Position numbers and translations under genes: made by a program
Notes under the pieces: generated by a model
What the model was told of the DNA's origin: nothing
Seen by the model: the letters and a program-made list of their open reading frames with translations, nothing else
The model's database searches: none
From: Ampullaceana balthica
Lineage: Eukaryota > Mollusca > Gastropoda > Lymnaeidae
Direction: 5' to 3'
Assembly (NCBI GenBank): GCA_944989445.1
Contig: CALYLW010000039.1
Span: 1,714,501-1,778,500, forward strand
Length of the DNA stretch: 64,000 bases
Shown here: piece after piece, positions 23,101-35,381 of the stretch
How the letters are laid out: each line of letters opens with the position of its first letter
Numbering within the stretch: the stretch's first letter is position 1

Positions 23101-25984
23101 ATCAGCACTTACTTTTTTAAAATTAATTTTATTTATTTTTCTAAATGTTTTAGTAAATTGTTTTACAAACTTTGTTTTCAAAGACGAATTTTAATTTACG
23201 CGCTTTCACCGTTTACCAAATAATTTTTTTTAAATACCGGTAACTCTTGCCTAAAAAAGGAGCACAAAGACAGGCAGTAGAAAGTAAACAATCATAATGA
23301 CCGATTTAGCTTGTAGTTGTAGTTTTTAAAAAATGTGTACCATTTTTTTTAAAGCTGTCCTATTATTTTTGGGGGGTAGGCTTGTGAGCAGGTTATACAC
23401 TTTTAATTCTTCTCTCTTCCAAAAAGGGGGGGGGGTCGGCTTATGAACGAATGAGCTATAGAACGAGTATATATGGTACTTTATACATATCAACAACATG
23501 ACATTTTAAGGGTTTTGGGTTGGTCAGGGAATGTTGGATGTGCCATGACTAAATATAGAGACCAACTGCCAAAATATAATTAAAAATTATTTGCATAATT
23601 GTTTAGATGTTTTTTTTTATTGTTTGAAACTTATCTTCAAGCTGGCAACAGGTAAATCTTTTTTTTTAAAACTGGACACTACCATTGAGACAAATTAAAT
23701 TTTAAACTTAAAGAACCAATATTGAATTTTAAATAAAATCAAGCAAAACTTACATGACTATTTTTTTTATTGTTTGACTACTGGTTAATATGACTTGACC
23801 AGACTAAATTTAAAAGCCTGGAAGATAAATTATTTCAAAATGTGAACATCTGATGCAAACAGAAAAACAGGGGAAAAAACAACCTTACACCTAGTAAAAA
23901 GACCACATTTGACATTAAATTCCCAAAACGAATGGGAAAAATTTAGAGCATTGCTTTTGTTTATTTTTTATTTCATAATCACTATAAATAAATATCTTAC
24001 CTACATATATTTGATTAAATACAATTTATTGAAAATCCTGACAAAAAAATTATCTGCATAATGTGAAGAAAAAAAAAGAAAAACCGAAACATTTATAAGA
24101 ATAACATATTCATAAATTTTTATCTTTAAACTTTAAAATTTTTATTTATGAAAGCTAGGAAGGAGAAAATAAGTATATGAATACCCACCAAAATAAGCAC
24201 GAAAGATAGAGGGAAAAAAACTCACTTTTAAAACAAAATGAATACACATTTTAGTGTGTGTGGCTGTTACAAATAGGTATTTCCTGTAACAGTACCAAAG
24301 CATGATGTCTACTTTTAATTTAAGTTTAAGACTGATTCTTAGACTATTCATTGAGTAGGTACAAATCAGATTTGTTTTAAAATAATTTTTTTTAAAACAC
24401 TACTTATGCTTTAAAAAACAAATCATATATGATTTGAACCATAATTCAAATGTATCTTAATGTTAGCTCATCTTTAGATTTTATACAGTTGATATTTTGA
24501 TTAAAAACTGTACAGTTAAAAAAAAATAATTGGAAATGATCTTTCAACGATAAATGAGGAAAATATGAAAAGCTTTATTGAACTACTTATTTTTTTTTAA
24601 AATATGAAGAAAAAAAAATGTCACAACTATTTTATAATGAAATATTTACAAAAATAATTGTGACTATTTACATTCAGTACAAGCTCAAAAAATAAAAAAA
24701 ATAAACATGAAAAATTATATACAACAACTTAGCAACCACCTAGAACAGTGACAAATGAATTTCAGCCATTTATCTTACACAAAAAAACTGGTATAATTTT
24801 ATTTGGCATTGATTTTTGAAGCACCTCTGCTAGGACATAATTGTTTTTGTCAGGGGACTCTTGCCATTTACATTTCACACCTGTAATACTTTCAGTGTCA
24901 AACAGAACCATTAAAACTTTACATTTTAAACACATCTTCAAAAATTCAATTCATTCTTAGATTAAAAGTTCACTGTAATAGCTAATATAATTGATATAAC
25001 CACCCGTGACAAGTAAAACATCTGCCAATGTTAATATGATAGATTCACTAGGGGAGGGAACATTTACAAAGGTTAACACCAAGTTACAGTTTAACTTCTA
25101 AGTGTGATCACACTCATTTCACTGGACATCAGTATAAAAAATAAGGGCACGACTGCGCCTTGCTTTGAATAGTCTTGCAATTCATTTAAGGTTTCCACCA
25201 ATAACCCCTTGCACCAAACATGCTCTTAGTAAAATGTGACTTCTAGTCAACAAAAAAGGGCTTTAGTTTGTATAAAATTTAAAATGAGTTTAAGGGAATA
25301 TTCTAACTTTTAGCCAAATCTAGTATTTATATAGTTAATTTCTTGGCATAAGACGATAAATTCTACCAAATACAAATAATAATCTCAGCATCAACTTCAC
25401 ATCAGTACAAGGGGGGACAAAAGTAACCAAAAATGTGTTTTGTAAATAGAAAGCAGAAGATCCCATTATTTTAAGGAGAAAATTTAACCAGGTAAATTAT
25501 AATCTCAGCTATGGCAACACAAACAGAATTATGTTGTCAACGGTAAAGTCCTTCATTCTTCAATAAGGGCCTCTTTTAGCTATGCCATGATTGGCTGGGG
25601 ATCTGTGTACATGGCATACACCACTGAACTATAAGTAAATGAGGAAATATCATAACTACACTCTAGTTGATTCATCTTTGATATGCAGATTATAAACATA
25701 ATCATGAGAAAATTACCAAGATAAGAAACAAAACTGTTGCTGGTAGCAGATGGATCCTTGGTAATTCCAGCAAGTCCTGGTGTAAACACGAAGACAGCAA
25801 TGAAGTGCAGTTGTCTTTAAAATTAAAATGTCAACATCCCACCCGTACCATAAACATGAATTGCAGGTGTAAAAGTCAGGTCTTTGCACTCACAAGAAAA
25901 TAGCGCAGGATAATCCCTTACATAACAATGGGGTATATTCTCAGAATAATACTTTTTAACATCTTCCCACAGAAACTGTTTGTA
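20147..25984. other. Long AT-rich stretch downstream of the zinc-finger gene, possible 3' UTR
   Basis: No coding exon recognised. It lies directly 3' of the minus-strand zinc-finger CDS, so part may be its 3' UTR. It holds a TIR element (22898-23477) and a short TA run near 20757-20777. Confidence 0.4.
22898..23477. mobile_element. TIR element with perfect 19-bp ends
   Basis: ACCATATATACTCGTTCTA at 22898-22916 is repeated exactly in inverse at 23459-23477. Inside each end is a diverged GGTCGGCTTATGA motif. No transposase frame. Superfamily not assigned because the target duplication is unclear. Confidence 0.85.
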
Positions 25985-28822
25985 TCAATACTGTATGTTG
26001 GTATTGTGCGTGTTAACAGGCATGGGGCTGGCAGCAGGGTTAGGGTGCAGTTCCATGTGGTTTAGATTATCTGTAAGTTGTTGCTGCTGCTGGTACAAGC
26101 TGGTGAATGGCAAGCTGCCTATACTGTGAGGGTGGGGGTAGGCGGGGGGATCATTCATACCACCCCGACTGCCTCCCATATCTATGTGATGGTATACACT
26201 GGGGTCGCGTATCCCGGCAGGGCTCAGGGTGTTGCGTGTGGAAGAGAGATCCATGCTGACCCGCTGTTGGGCCGGCAGTGAAACCTGCTGCTGGGTGAAG
26301 CCAGACGAATTGTGATGGAAACCGTCCGGGGCCCCTTGCTGTGTCATCATGCTGCGACTGCCAGGACGCTCCAAATTGGTCATCATTGGATGCGGGCTCT
26401 GAATTCTCTGCTGATGCAGGCCAAACCCATCTGCACCTCCCCTCTGACTCAGTGAGTAGACGGCGGCTTCTCGCCTCATATCAATTTCACTGAAATTGGC
26501 CAGACTTACAGGCATATCGATATTCCGAATATTTTGATTAGGGATTGAGGTCGGGGTGTTGTACCTTTCATTATTGCTCGTCTGCATGACAGCGGCTGAG
26601 TTGTAGTCGCTGCCCCCTTGGTTGTGAATGGGGGTCGGTCGTCTCATCCCTTCCACCTCATGTCTTGAGATCCTGCCGGCTTGGTTCATTATCTCCTGCT
26701 CGTGGGAGCCAGGCCTGGAGTTCTGTTGGCTTATCCGAGCCGTGCCTTGGCTAAGCTGTGACGAGCTGCTGCTTTGGCTGTTGATGGCAGACTGGTTTGA
26801 CGGCTGAGAAGACTGCTGGGGATTGAAAGCGTCTCCTTGACTTTGGTTGTAGACTCGGTGTTCCTGAAGGGGGCTGGCACTGTGGCCGTCAGGATCAATG
26901 TTGCCAATGTTGTCGTCATGGTGATCAGACTCATGGTCATACCTTTCACTGTCATCCGAGTGGTCCGAGGATGATTCACGGCTGTGGCCAGACGACGGCC
27001 TTGCAGCGTCTGCATTCCCAGCACCATAGGCTGTAGGTTTATGAGTGTTTTCTAAATTCACTGTACCAACAGGCTTAAAGTCTTTGTACATTTGCTCATC
27101 TGCTGCCTGTGCCAAGCTAGCAGCATTCTTGGCATGCAGCTTCAAGTGACGCTGTAAGCTGTATAGCCTAGGGAAGCCCCGCCCACATATGTGGCACTTG
27201 AAGGGCCGCTCTGCGCCATGCACGGTGCGCACATGAAGGGAGAGATTGGTGTAGCGGCGAAAAGCCTTGCCGCAAACATGACACGAGTGAGGCCTCTCCC
27301 CAGTGTGTATCAACATGTGTCGGGTCAGATGATGCTGACGCGTAAACCCCATTTTACACACACCACATGCATATGGTCTACGAGTCCAATCAAGGAGGTG
27401 AGCTTTCGGTATTGGTCCACGAGTGTGTAGTTTAACATGACGCTGCATATGATACTTACGGGTGAAACCTTTCCCACATATTTCACAACGAAACAAGCCA
27501 TCCTCGCCCACCCCGGTATGGTGTCCATCTGAGCCTTCCATAAATTTTGGATTAGGAATTTTGATGTCAAAATACTTCTTCATGTCTATGTCCGATATGG
27601 TGTTGACACCACTTGTCCCAGCAGAGGTGTCTGGCAGATAGGAAGGTGTGGATCCAGAATTACCCTGTGAAGTAGTCAAGTTTAATTGGCTTGCTTGGTG
27701 ACTATTGAGGGCTTCAAATGTTAATGAACTTGCAAGGCTTGCATTGCCGGCCCCTACTATCTGACTGGCAAGAGCACTACATGTCGGCATGTCTTCAATT
27801 TCTGGCTTGATGACAATATTGGGATCCATGAGATCCAAGGAGTTGCCATTTCTTTTAAGCCCGCCAGCTTTGTAGAGAAATCCACTGTAATTGTCTTTTT
27901 GGGCTCCTTTCTTTGGAGGCGTGAAGTCCTCTGGAATAAGCTCAGACACATCTATGGCATTGTTTTTGTCTTCCTGAACACTGGCTATAAAATTGTCGTT
28001 CATCTTGGACAACGAGTGAGATTTCATGTGGTAGTTGAGATGGCAGCACTGTGAGAACGCAAGCATGCACAAGTTACAGACAAATGGCAGCGTGTTGCCA
28101 TATTCTCTCCTGTGCTGCTCAAAGGAGACTTCGCTGTTGAATGTCCCGCCACAGACATCGCAGTGGTGGGCATCGATTCGCCGGTGGCCGGCAGCCATGT
28201 GTTTGGCCAGGCCGTCTGAGCGAGAAAAAGACATGTTGCACTTGGAACAAGAGAACGGCTTGACGTGGGTGTGAGTAAGCATGTGTCTGTTGAGGGTGTA
28301 TTTCTCTGCAAAGCCCCTGCCGCACACGTCACAGACATTGGTCTTCTCCTTTTTCTTGTGGTGACTCTTTTTCTTGACCTTTGTGGGGCTATCCAAACTG
28401 CCCTGACCCATGTGTGTTGGTGTGCTGGTGTGGGCCAGCGAGGACTTTTTCTTTGAGCTTGCAGGCTTGTGACTATTTACAGGTGATCCCCCCTGGGACG
28501 GGTTGACAAACCCTTTATTGCTTGTACTCCCTGCTCCTCCCAGGTTGCCAACAATATTACTGTTGTTCATGGCATGGTTGTACAAATTGCCAGGCGGGGG
28601 GAGGGATGCTGGGTAGCTGTTTGCCAGGTTGGTGTTTGGAAACACAGCTGGGCTGGCGTTACTGATGCTGCCCCCTTTATCCTCACCAAGGATCAGCTTA
28701 GAGTAGATGTAGTCGTGGAAAGATTCCCTGGTCTCATGAAAATTGCCGGCCGCCAGCTCCTGGGCGAGTGATGGGTTGATTCCTCCACCTCCCAGAAAGG
28801 CTTGCCCAAGATTGGCTGCCAT
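25985..28822 (-). CDS. C2H2 zinc-finger protein, eight fingers in two clusters
   Basis: A nuclear DNA-binding protein by family. I place the start at the ATG at 28822 (MAANLGQ): the frame is open further to a GTG at 28843, but GTG is not a normal nuclear start, and an in-frame TGA lies upstream with no other ATG. This gives 945 aa in one exon. Four C2H2 fingers at about residues 163-265 (CDVCGRGF...HMLTH first) follow a basic KVKKKSHHKKKEK stretch that may be a nuclear signal. Four more at about 442-562 include a TGERPH linker. The C-terminal 380 residues are Ser/Asp/His-rich, then Gln-, Asn- and Pro-rich, with QQQQQ near the end, as in disordered regulatory tails. Finger 3 has an unusual HRREYG second half lacking the last His. 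A good acceptor-like sequence (acttgcag) sits about 80 bp upstream, so a 5' UTR exon probably lies further out. I do not recognise an orthologue. Confidence 0.9.
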   Translation of the reverse strand: MAANLGQAFLGGGGINPSLAQELAAGNFHETRESFHDYIYSKLILGEDKGGSISNASPAVFPNTNLANSYPASLPPPGNLYNHAMNNSNIVGNLGGAGSTSNKGFVNPSQGGSPVNSHKPASSKKKSSLAHTSTPTHMGQGSLDSPTKVKKKSHHKKKEKTNVCDVCGRGFAEKYTLNRHMLTHTHVKPFSCSKCNMSFSRSDGLAKHMAAGHRRIDAHHCDVCGGTFNSEVSFEQHRREYGNTLPFVCNLCMLAFSQCCHLNYHMKSHSLSKMNDNFIASVQEDKNNAIDVSELIPEDFTPPKKGAQKDNYSGFLYKAGGLKRNGNSLDLMDPNIVIKPEIEDMPTCSALASQIVGAGNASLASSLTFEALNSHQASQLNLTTSQGNSGSTPSYLPDTSAGTSGVNTISDIDMKKYFDIKIPNPKFMEGSDGHHTGVGEDGLFRCEICGKGFTRKYHMQRHVKLHTRGPIPKAHLLDWTRRPYACGVCKMGFTRQHHLTRHMLIHTGERPHSCHVCGKAFRRYTNLSLHVRTVHGAERPFKCHICGRGFPRLYSLQRHLKLHAKNAASLAQAADEQMYKDFKPVGTVNLENTHKPTAYGAGNADAARPSSGHSRESSSDHSDDSERYDHESDHHDDNIGNIDPDGHSASPLQEHRVYNQSQGDAFNPQQSSQPSNQSAINSQSSSSSQLSQGTARISQQNSRPGSHEQEIMNQAGRISRHEVEGMRRPTPIHNQGGSDYNSAAVMQTSNNERYNTPTSIPNQNIRNIDMPVSLANFSEIDMRREAAVYSLSQRGGADGFGLHQQRIQSPHPMMTNLERPGSRSMMTQQGAPDGFHHNSSGFTQQQVSLPAQQRVSMDLSSTRNTLSPAGIRDPSVYHHIDMGGSRGGMNDPPAYPHPHSIGSLPFTSLYQQQQQLTDNLNHMELHPNPAASPMPVNTHNTNIQY

Positions 28823-30444
28823 TAGAACTATCAATGCTTTCACCAGGCAAATGTAACATAACCCTTGATGGGTTATACTAAATCAGTTCCAGAGAATCTC
28901 TGCAAGTAGATAAAAGGTAAAAATTATTATAATATATATATAATATATATTATAGTTATTCATAAATAATTGTTTGATTGACATTGCTTTAAAATAAATA
29001 TCTGTTAATTGAATAGCAAAAAAAAATCATTAATTTTTCATTCTCACAGAAAGTTTTAAAAAATTCCATTTTAAAAATGAAGTAATTAAACAAAATATAT
29101 TAAAAAGGGTGTATTAAAAAATTCCATTTTAAAAAAGGGGAGTAAATGCATACATTATTGTGCATAATGCAATATTAAATATCTCTTAAAGAAATAATTA
29201 TTTGCTGAATAAAAATACATTATTTCTTTTAATGAGTACTAAATTCTAAAATTGGTGTCATTTGTGGGATCTTCTTTCTAAGTATCAATAAATACATTTA
29301 AGATCACAAAAAATATAATTTATGATGCCTAATAGTCCTCATTAAAATTAATTCTGATATCATATCCACACAGGTACCCTCATTTCCTTCATTACACAAT
29401 GCAAGTCCAGAACTTTTCCAGGGTAAAATAGAAAATGTCAGGACATTTGAACTAAATTAAATATTATTAGAGAATTGATCAAAAACTGAAATCTTGAGCA
29501 GAAAAAAAAGGACAGTGCACCTTGAATGTTTATCCCACCCTCAGATATTCCTATTTCCATGAGATTTCAATGACATCCTGGAATTTCAAGAGGCTTTTGA
29601 AATCATGTATTGATGACTAATGGATTGGGGCTATCCCTTCTTAACAAAATATATCTTTGAGGGGATGTTTTCTTAATAAGTATGAGGGTGTTTAAAGTTT
29701 GTAACAAACTTCTAACATAAGGGCTAAAGTAAAAATTACATTAGAAACTGTTGTGTGAGACTGAAACTAAATATAACATATTTTATGGCCTATTTACTAA
29801 GGTTGTTAAGACTGATAGTTTTTGAGGACCGGTTAACCGTTCAAAAAAAAAGACTGGTCAACAGAGGGTCCGTAATTTCCTTATGATAAAACAGGACAGG
29901 TTAACCGTTGACAACCTTACTATTCACTTTAAACTATAACAACAGATTCTTTTAACAAAGCTTAGTCAGCTATGAGATTCTCTTGGTTTTGAGTCTAATT
30001 ATTTAATATGTTCATTTCATTTGAGGAAGAGGCTGGATGTTAGGCTTATAGGCCTAATTATAATCTAACCTAAGTCAAGTTATTTAAGTTGCCAAACAGG
30101 TCAGCATGGTCTGTATATTCTGTACAAGAAATGTAATAAAGAATGTAAGATAAAATAACCTTCAGCACAGAAGGAGCTCTAAGGAGTGTCTGTCGTGTCT
30201 GTAATGTAGGTAACCTTTTTTGAGGTAGCATACTGTAGAGAAAACCATTATTATAAGTGAAATTAAGACATCTTGTCTTATGTTTATTTTTTAAATTTTG
30301 ATATCATGTGCTAAACATGAATATCCACAATGTGTTCTAGCCCAGCCCTGAAAATTAAAGTACAAAATGTTTCCATTTTAAATTTATTTTTTGGGCTTTG
30401 GCCTTCATTTCTTATCAATTTTAATCTTAAAATTATATTATTAA
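28823..30444. other. 5' side of the zinc-finger gene, no other gene seen
   Basis: Holds the zinc-finger 5' UTR and a likely acceptor near 28900. The remainder is AT-rich with a TA run near 28932-28956. Confidence 0.45.
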
Positions 30445-30894
30445 CTAGTTTGTTCTGTGCGCCGTGGCGCCCCATTTTTTTAAGGGTGCCTACGGCGCCC
30501 ACCTTTTCAAAAGCCCAACTAACTTGTCCTTGTATGATAAATACATAATATTAAACTTTCTTAAATGTACACAAAGTATTTTATAATAGGTTTTTTTTGT
30601 TTTGCAAAAGCCCAAGTAACTTATCCTTGTATAATAAATACGAAATATTCCTGAAATGTACACAAAGTATGTATATCATATTTTTTTACAGTGCTAATCA
30701 CCACACGATTTTTAAAGAAATTTTAGAAAGCAGCGCACCAAATAACTCTTTGAGTCAGTCAGCACTGTTTATAACACAAATGATGACGTCATAGGTTCGT
30801 GCATTGTTTGGTTAATGTTAATCTGGAAACCAAAAGGATTATGATTTAGCGTTAGGCCACAGTCAGCGATAATTGAGCGTAAATATATATATGA
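30445..30894 (-). mobile_element. Helitron family B, short copy
   Basis: Minus strand starts TCATATATATATTTACGCTC and ends with hairpin GCGCC-AC-GGCGC, then ACAGAACAAACTAG before T. It matches 11599-12678 at both ends with a large internal deletion. Confidence 0.8.
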
Positions 30895-30904
30895 TTTTCA
30901 CCCA

Positions 30905-31640
30905 TTTCAATTGGCTGCGGCTATTGGTAGTCTGCTACCAATAGCTTCTAGAGCGCTATTGGTAGCTACTCGACTACCAATAGCCATTTCCAGTTGTCGG
31001 CTATTGGTAGTTCGCTATTATTAATTGGTAATAAAACTACTACTAGGTGATATTCTGAGTTTGATGTAATGTTTTAATGTAAAAAAAGGCAACTAAACTT
31101 AACACTGACCCTAAAACTAAAAGCTCCATTTTAATTGTAATTATAAGAGTGTTAAATTTATTTAATAAGTTTTAGTCCTATGCCTATATAAAAATAAAAC
31201 TATTTTTGTATTTCTATTATAATGTAAAAAATAGACAACTAACCCTAACCTTAAAAGCTCTAATTTAATCGTAATTATAAGAATTTTAAATCGATTTCAT
31301 TAGTTTTAGTCCCAGGTTTAGCATACTCATACTCTAAACACTTAACCTAACCTCATAATTAAAAATTATAGATCATTGAAACAAAGTTTGTAAGAAAACA
31401 AAAAAAACTACTAGGCCTAGGCTCAACCAAAAATCGAACCCATGCCGGTTCTTCAACATTCAGTTCACCAGTCCAACTCTCAACCATGAGACCAAGTATG
31501 TTGGCTACATTTGGTGAATTTTAAAAGGTTATATCAGCAGCTATTAAGTTGTCCTTTAATCCCATTAGATGCTAAAAATAGCTGACTACCAATAGCCGCA
31601 GCGACCTGCAATTGGTACTCGACTACTAATAGCCAATAGA
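30905..31640. mobile_element. Foldback element built of CTACCAATAGC palindromes
   Basis: GGCTGCGGCTATTGGTAG near 30912 is inverted as CTACCAATAGCCGCAG near 31584. The left end has three further inverted pairs of GCTATTGGTAG / CTACCAATAGC. The interior (31040-31560) is AT-rich and holds an old tRNA-like fragment (CATGGTTGAGAGTTGG ... GGGTTCGAT, minus strand, 31425-31495). Confidence 0.7.
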
Positions 31641-32489
31641 CACTCCCTTTCAATTTCAGGCACAGACCTCACAGTGCTACACAAAGTACAATTTCAATAT
31701 CAAAATTCATTAGCTTATTTTTTTCAATCCACTTAACCAGAGGCGTTAGTGAAGTTAAGTAACAAGTAAGTCTGAAGTAGCAAAGCTTGGCAAATTTATT
31801 TTTTTTCAAAAAGGGAAAACATCTAATCTAAACTAAAACTTTTAAGGAAAGGAGAAGCATACAGATATAATTCTAAAGTTGTTAATTGGAGAGTAACTTT
31901 TAATTTACTATTGTATACAATTTATTTCTGGTTAGAATAAGTTAATATCTTGCAGTTATTTTTGATAAATAAACAAAAGCCACAACTAACAAACAAAAAA
32001 AGAGAGATTATCGATAACAGGTTATTTGTATAAAGCAGATTTACGCCACCATGACATTTAAGATGCTTTAAAATTAAGTTTGTATAGTAAAAATGTGTAA
32101 GACTTAGTAAAAACTGAAAGTTTATTATTATCATTTACCTAAAATTTTCCTGTAAATAATGAAAATATGAGTTTAAATGAACAAAAAGATAGCTATTTTT
32201 CCCCCAGCGGGTGGGAAATCAATGCAAGCAACCCGGAAGTACAGATTCGAGTAATTACCGCAACGGATCAAATAAGGATCGTAGAATTATTATTTTTATT
32301 CCGTGCCGCAAACCAAAGTGAAGGGGGGGGGGACACCAACAAGCGACTAAACTCCAGTCATTTAGTTTCCTCTGGCTTTAAGCAAGGCCCTAGGCACGAC
32401 ACCAGTTTGGATTTAATTTTTTTCAGGTTCAATAAATTTTGAGTCTTCAATCTTTGAATAATAATAAACGTTTGATCAAAACTCTATAA

Positions 32490-32809
32490 CAGGGGTCGGG
32501 AAACCATGGCTCGCGAGCCAGATGTGGCTCTATTGGTGGCTGCATCTGGCTCTCAGACAATTGTTTAAAAAAACACGTTTATTCAGACTCCTTTGATCTA
32601 CATATTAATTGCATATAAAAACAGTATAACAATGTTATTAAACAGAATTCAGAGACATAATTATTGTACTTTTAGTGTTGAAATTACACAAAGTGCACAC
32701 ATTTACTTGAATTTTTATTTTTAAACATAATTTTATGGCTCTCACAGGATTACTTTTCAAAATATGTGTTGTTTATGGCTCTCTCCGACAAAAAGTTTCC
32801 CGACCACTG
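32490..32809. mobile_element. hAT MITE with perfect 8-bp target duplication
   Basis: Ends CAGGGGTCGGGAAACC and TTTCCCGACCACTG form inverted repeats, flanked by CTCTATAA on both sides (32482-32489 and 32810-32817). Interior carries ATGGCTC repeats and no open frame. Confidence 0.93.
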
Positions 32810-33234
32810 CTCTATAAGAAAAAAAATTGGCTAGATCGTGATTAAAATTATTTCTTAATAATATGTATTGTCACCGTCTGATTAATCTGCATTTATAATC
32901 ATTGTAAAATTAGTCTTTGTAAATTGGTACATATGCCGAAAGTGATACAGAAATGGCACTTACAATAATTGACGGAAGGAGCTAAACAATCCACAATTCT
33001 GAATACGGTGTCTATTTGACTAGGCAATAGACCTTGATATATTGTGAAAGATATCACCATAGTGACTTTATATAAGTTAGTATATAAGGCAGTCATCGTT
33101 TCATATAGAAATAAAATTATAATGAACAAAGAAACGCCATTTAATCACGGTCTTTACACGGTCCTCAAATAGTTTGAAAAGACGCATACTTTAACTAGCT
33201 TTTGTTTCGTTGAAAATATCATCTTGACAAACTA

Positions 33235-33478
33235 CAGTATGAGGACTGTCAATAAGTGCGTCACACTATTTAACCCCCCCCCCGCTTTTCCCCCATTAAA
33301 AGCTGTCAACAATCTCATGACCAACCTTCCACCTCATAATAAGTCACAAATATTGGACCTCACCCGACTTTTAAGGTATCATTCATTAATTACGTCACAT
33401 TTTTTGGACAGTTTTAACAAACGTCATTTTTGCAAGAAAAGTGTGACATCACATGTGATCTATACCATGTCCTAAACG
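33235..33478. mobile_element. Degenerate relative of the CGTCAC-type MITE
   Basis: GGACTGTCAATAAGTGCGTC, a poly-C tract and a second AATTACGTCAC resemble the element at 13800-14074, but the ends are eroded. Confidence 0.4.
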
Positions 33479-33639
33479 GTCAATTTGTAAGACTCTCAGC
33501 AGAAAGAAATTTTTTATGGTTTATTAAAAATGGCTATCTTATACCGCCATTTCCCCCCAAAAAGAATTGGGACCTAATTTCTGAGCACATTTGAGATTCT
33601 AATTTTGCTGTTATTAGTTTTTTTTTGTCTTGTCTTATC

Positions 33640-33912
33640 TATACAGACGCTCCTTCTATGCAGAAGATAGTTGCGTCCACAGAAGACCATGACAGATGAT
33701 CTGTTTGGCAAGTGATGCAGCGCTCACAGGCCACGACTTTATGGGTTCCACGCATTACCCAGCCGCCTAACTACATGTAGTGTTAGGTACCCATTCGGAG
33801 CGGGGTGACTCAGGGACGCCCTAGGCCCCGGGAACAAACCCTTGCCTTCACACGGATTCGAACCCGTGACCATCGGTACGACAGTCCAGTGCGCTGCCAC
33901 TCGACCACCACG
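33640..33912 (-). mobile_element. tRNA-derived SINE
   Basis: Same family as 2530-2876. The minus-strand head has GGTTCGAATCC, the body CTAGGGCGTCCC and TGCATCACTTGCC, and the tail GAAGGAGCGTCTGTATAGAT with an ATAAG-like end. One of the two best preserved copies. Confidence 0.85.
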
Positions 33913-34322
33913 ATTTTAATAATAAAAATTCATCAGCGATAGAATCTAAGTGCTCGGTTTAATTGTTTAAAAGAAACAAATTAAATGATATATTATTTAT
34001 ATTTATATACATTATTTTTATAAGATTTAAATGGATCAGCTTAAAATGTCTGGATACCAAAACTCAAAACAAAACAAAAACTTTTAAAAACATAAAAATA
34101 AAAACACACACAGCACTTATAGATTATATCACCTGACTATTGAACTATTAATGTATTTTAGATTCGATTTAAAAAATAAAAAAAATTATAAAAAAATTTT
34201 TAAAAAAGTTTTCAAGTTTCTAAAATTCTCTTTAAAAAAAATAAACCCACAAAAATATGGAACATTTCGGAACGCTCTCCCTCGAAGTTTTCTAAACACA
34301 GAATATATATATATATATATAA

Positions 34323-34850
34323 CTAGGTTGTGCTGCGGCGCCGTGGCGCCTGCGGCGCCCACTTTTTTCAAATGCCCAACTAACTTATCCTTGGTTGATA
34401 AATACTTAATATTTAACATACTGAATTGTACACAAAGTATTTTATAATAGGGATTGTAGGGCGCCTACGGCGCTCAATGCAGCTGTGGGGCGCCTACGGC
34501 GCCTACCATTTTTTGTCAAAAGCCCAAGTAACTTATCATTGTTTGATAAATACGAAATATTAAACTTGCTGAAATGTACACAAAGTATTTTATAATTATA
34601 AATCATCAAATTATATTTTTACATCGCTCCCTTTTCAAAAATTAAAATATAAGCTAAAACAATAATTATGTCATATAATATATACTTTGTTCACAGCGCG
34701 TCTTTAATTTATAATTATTTTGCACACCTTTTTGCGCGCCTTTCGATGCACGCCTTGTATTAAAATATAAGCTCAAAAAATGACGTCATAGCGTTCCACA
34801 TCCTTCCAGCCAGCCAGCCAGTCAGTGACTTGGACTATTATATTGTATAT
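34323..34850 (-). mobile_element. Helitron family B copy abutting a family A copy
   Basis: The minus strand ends with hairpin GGCGCC-AC-GGCGCC, GCAGCACAAC and CTAG. The 5' edge is eroded near 34850, a few bases from the start of the family A copy at 34855. Two internal GGGCGCC/GGCGCC blocks at 34455-34505. Confidence 0.72.
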
Positions 34851-34854
34851 ATAT

Positions 34855-35372
34855 TCTCTTCGTGGTCGGACCCTGAGAGACACCAAGCTGCAAGTATGTT
34901 CAACGAATACTAGTTTTAGAAAGCAGCGCACCAAATTGCTTCACCAATGCATCAAAATGTGTGCAAATTAAATATGCGCTGTAAAAAATTTTTATATGAC
35001 GTCATTTTTTTCGCTGATATTTTAATTTTTAAAAAAGGTAACAATGTAAAAAGTTATAAAATACTCTGTGTACATTTCAGAAAATTTAATATTTCGTATT
35101 GATCAAACAAGGACAAGTTAGTTGGGATTTTGAAAAAGCTGGGCGCCGTAGGCGCCCTAAAAAAGTGAATTTTTTATAAAAAAAAAGATTTCAGCTGAAC
35201 ACTTCCGTCATTTTTTACGGGTGATACCCCGCGGGTCTCTCCAGAGTTCCTTCTTTTCATTCACTCACAGTCGTTTGCCCAAACCCACCCCATTTTGACA
35301 ACTGTGTCTTTCAGGAAGTCTTCACCCGTCACTAATTCATTAGCGGCGTATGCTACGCCGCGGGTCAGCTAG
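34855..35372 (+). mobile_element. Helitron family A, best preserved copy
   Basis: Starts TCTCTTCGTGGTCGGACC. Ends with perfect hairpin GCGGCGTA-TGC-TACGCCGC, then GGGTCAGCTAG before T. 518 bp, no protein coded. Confidence 0.9.
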
Positions 35373-35381
35373 TATTAATTA

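Noticed and set aside
22005..23223. Short frames in the 20-25 kb stretch
   Set aside because: Small, AT-rich, no recognisable domain, and one overlaps the TIR element.
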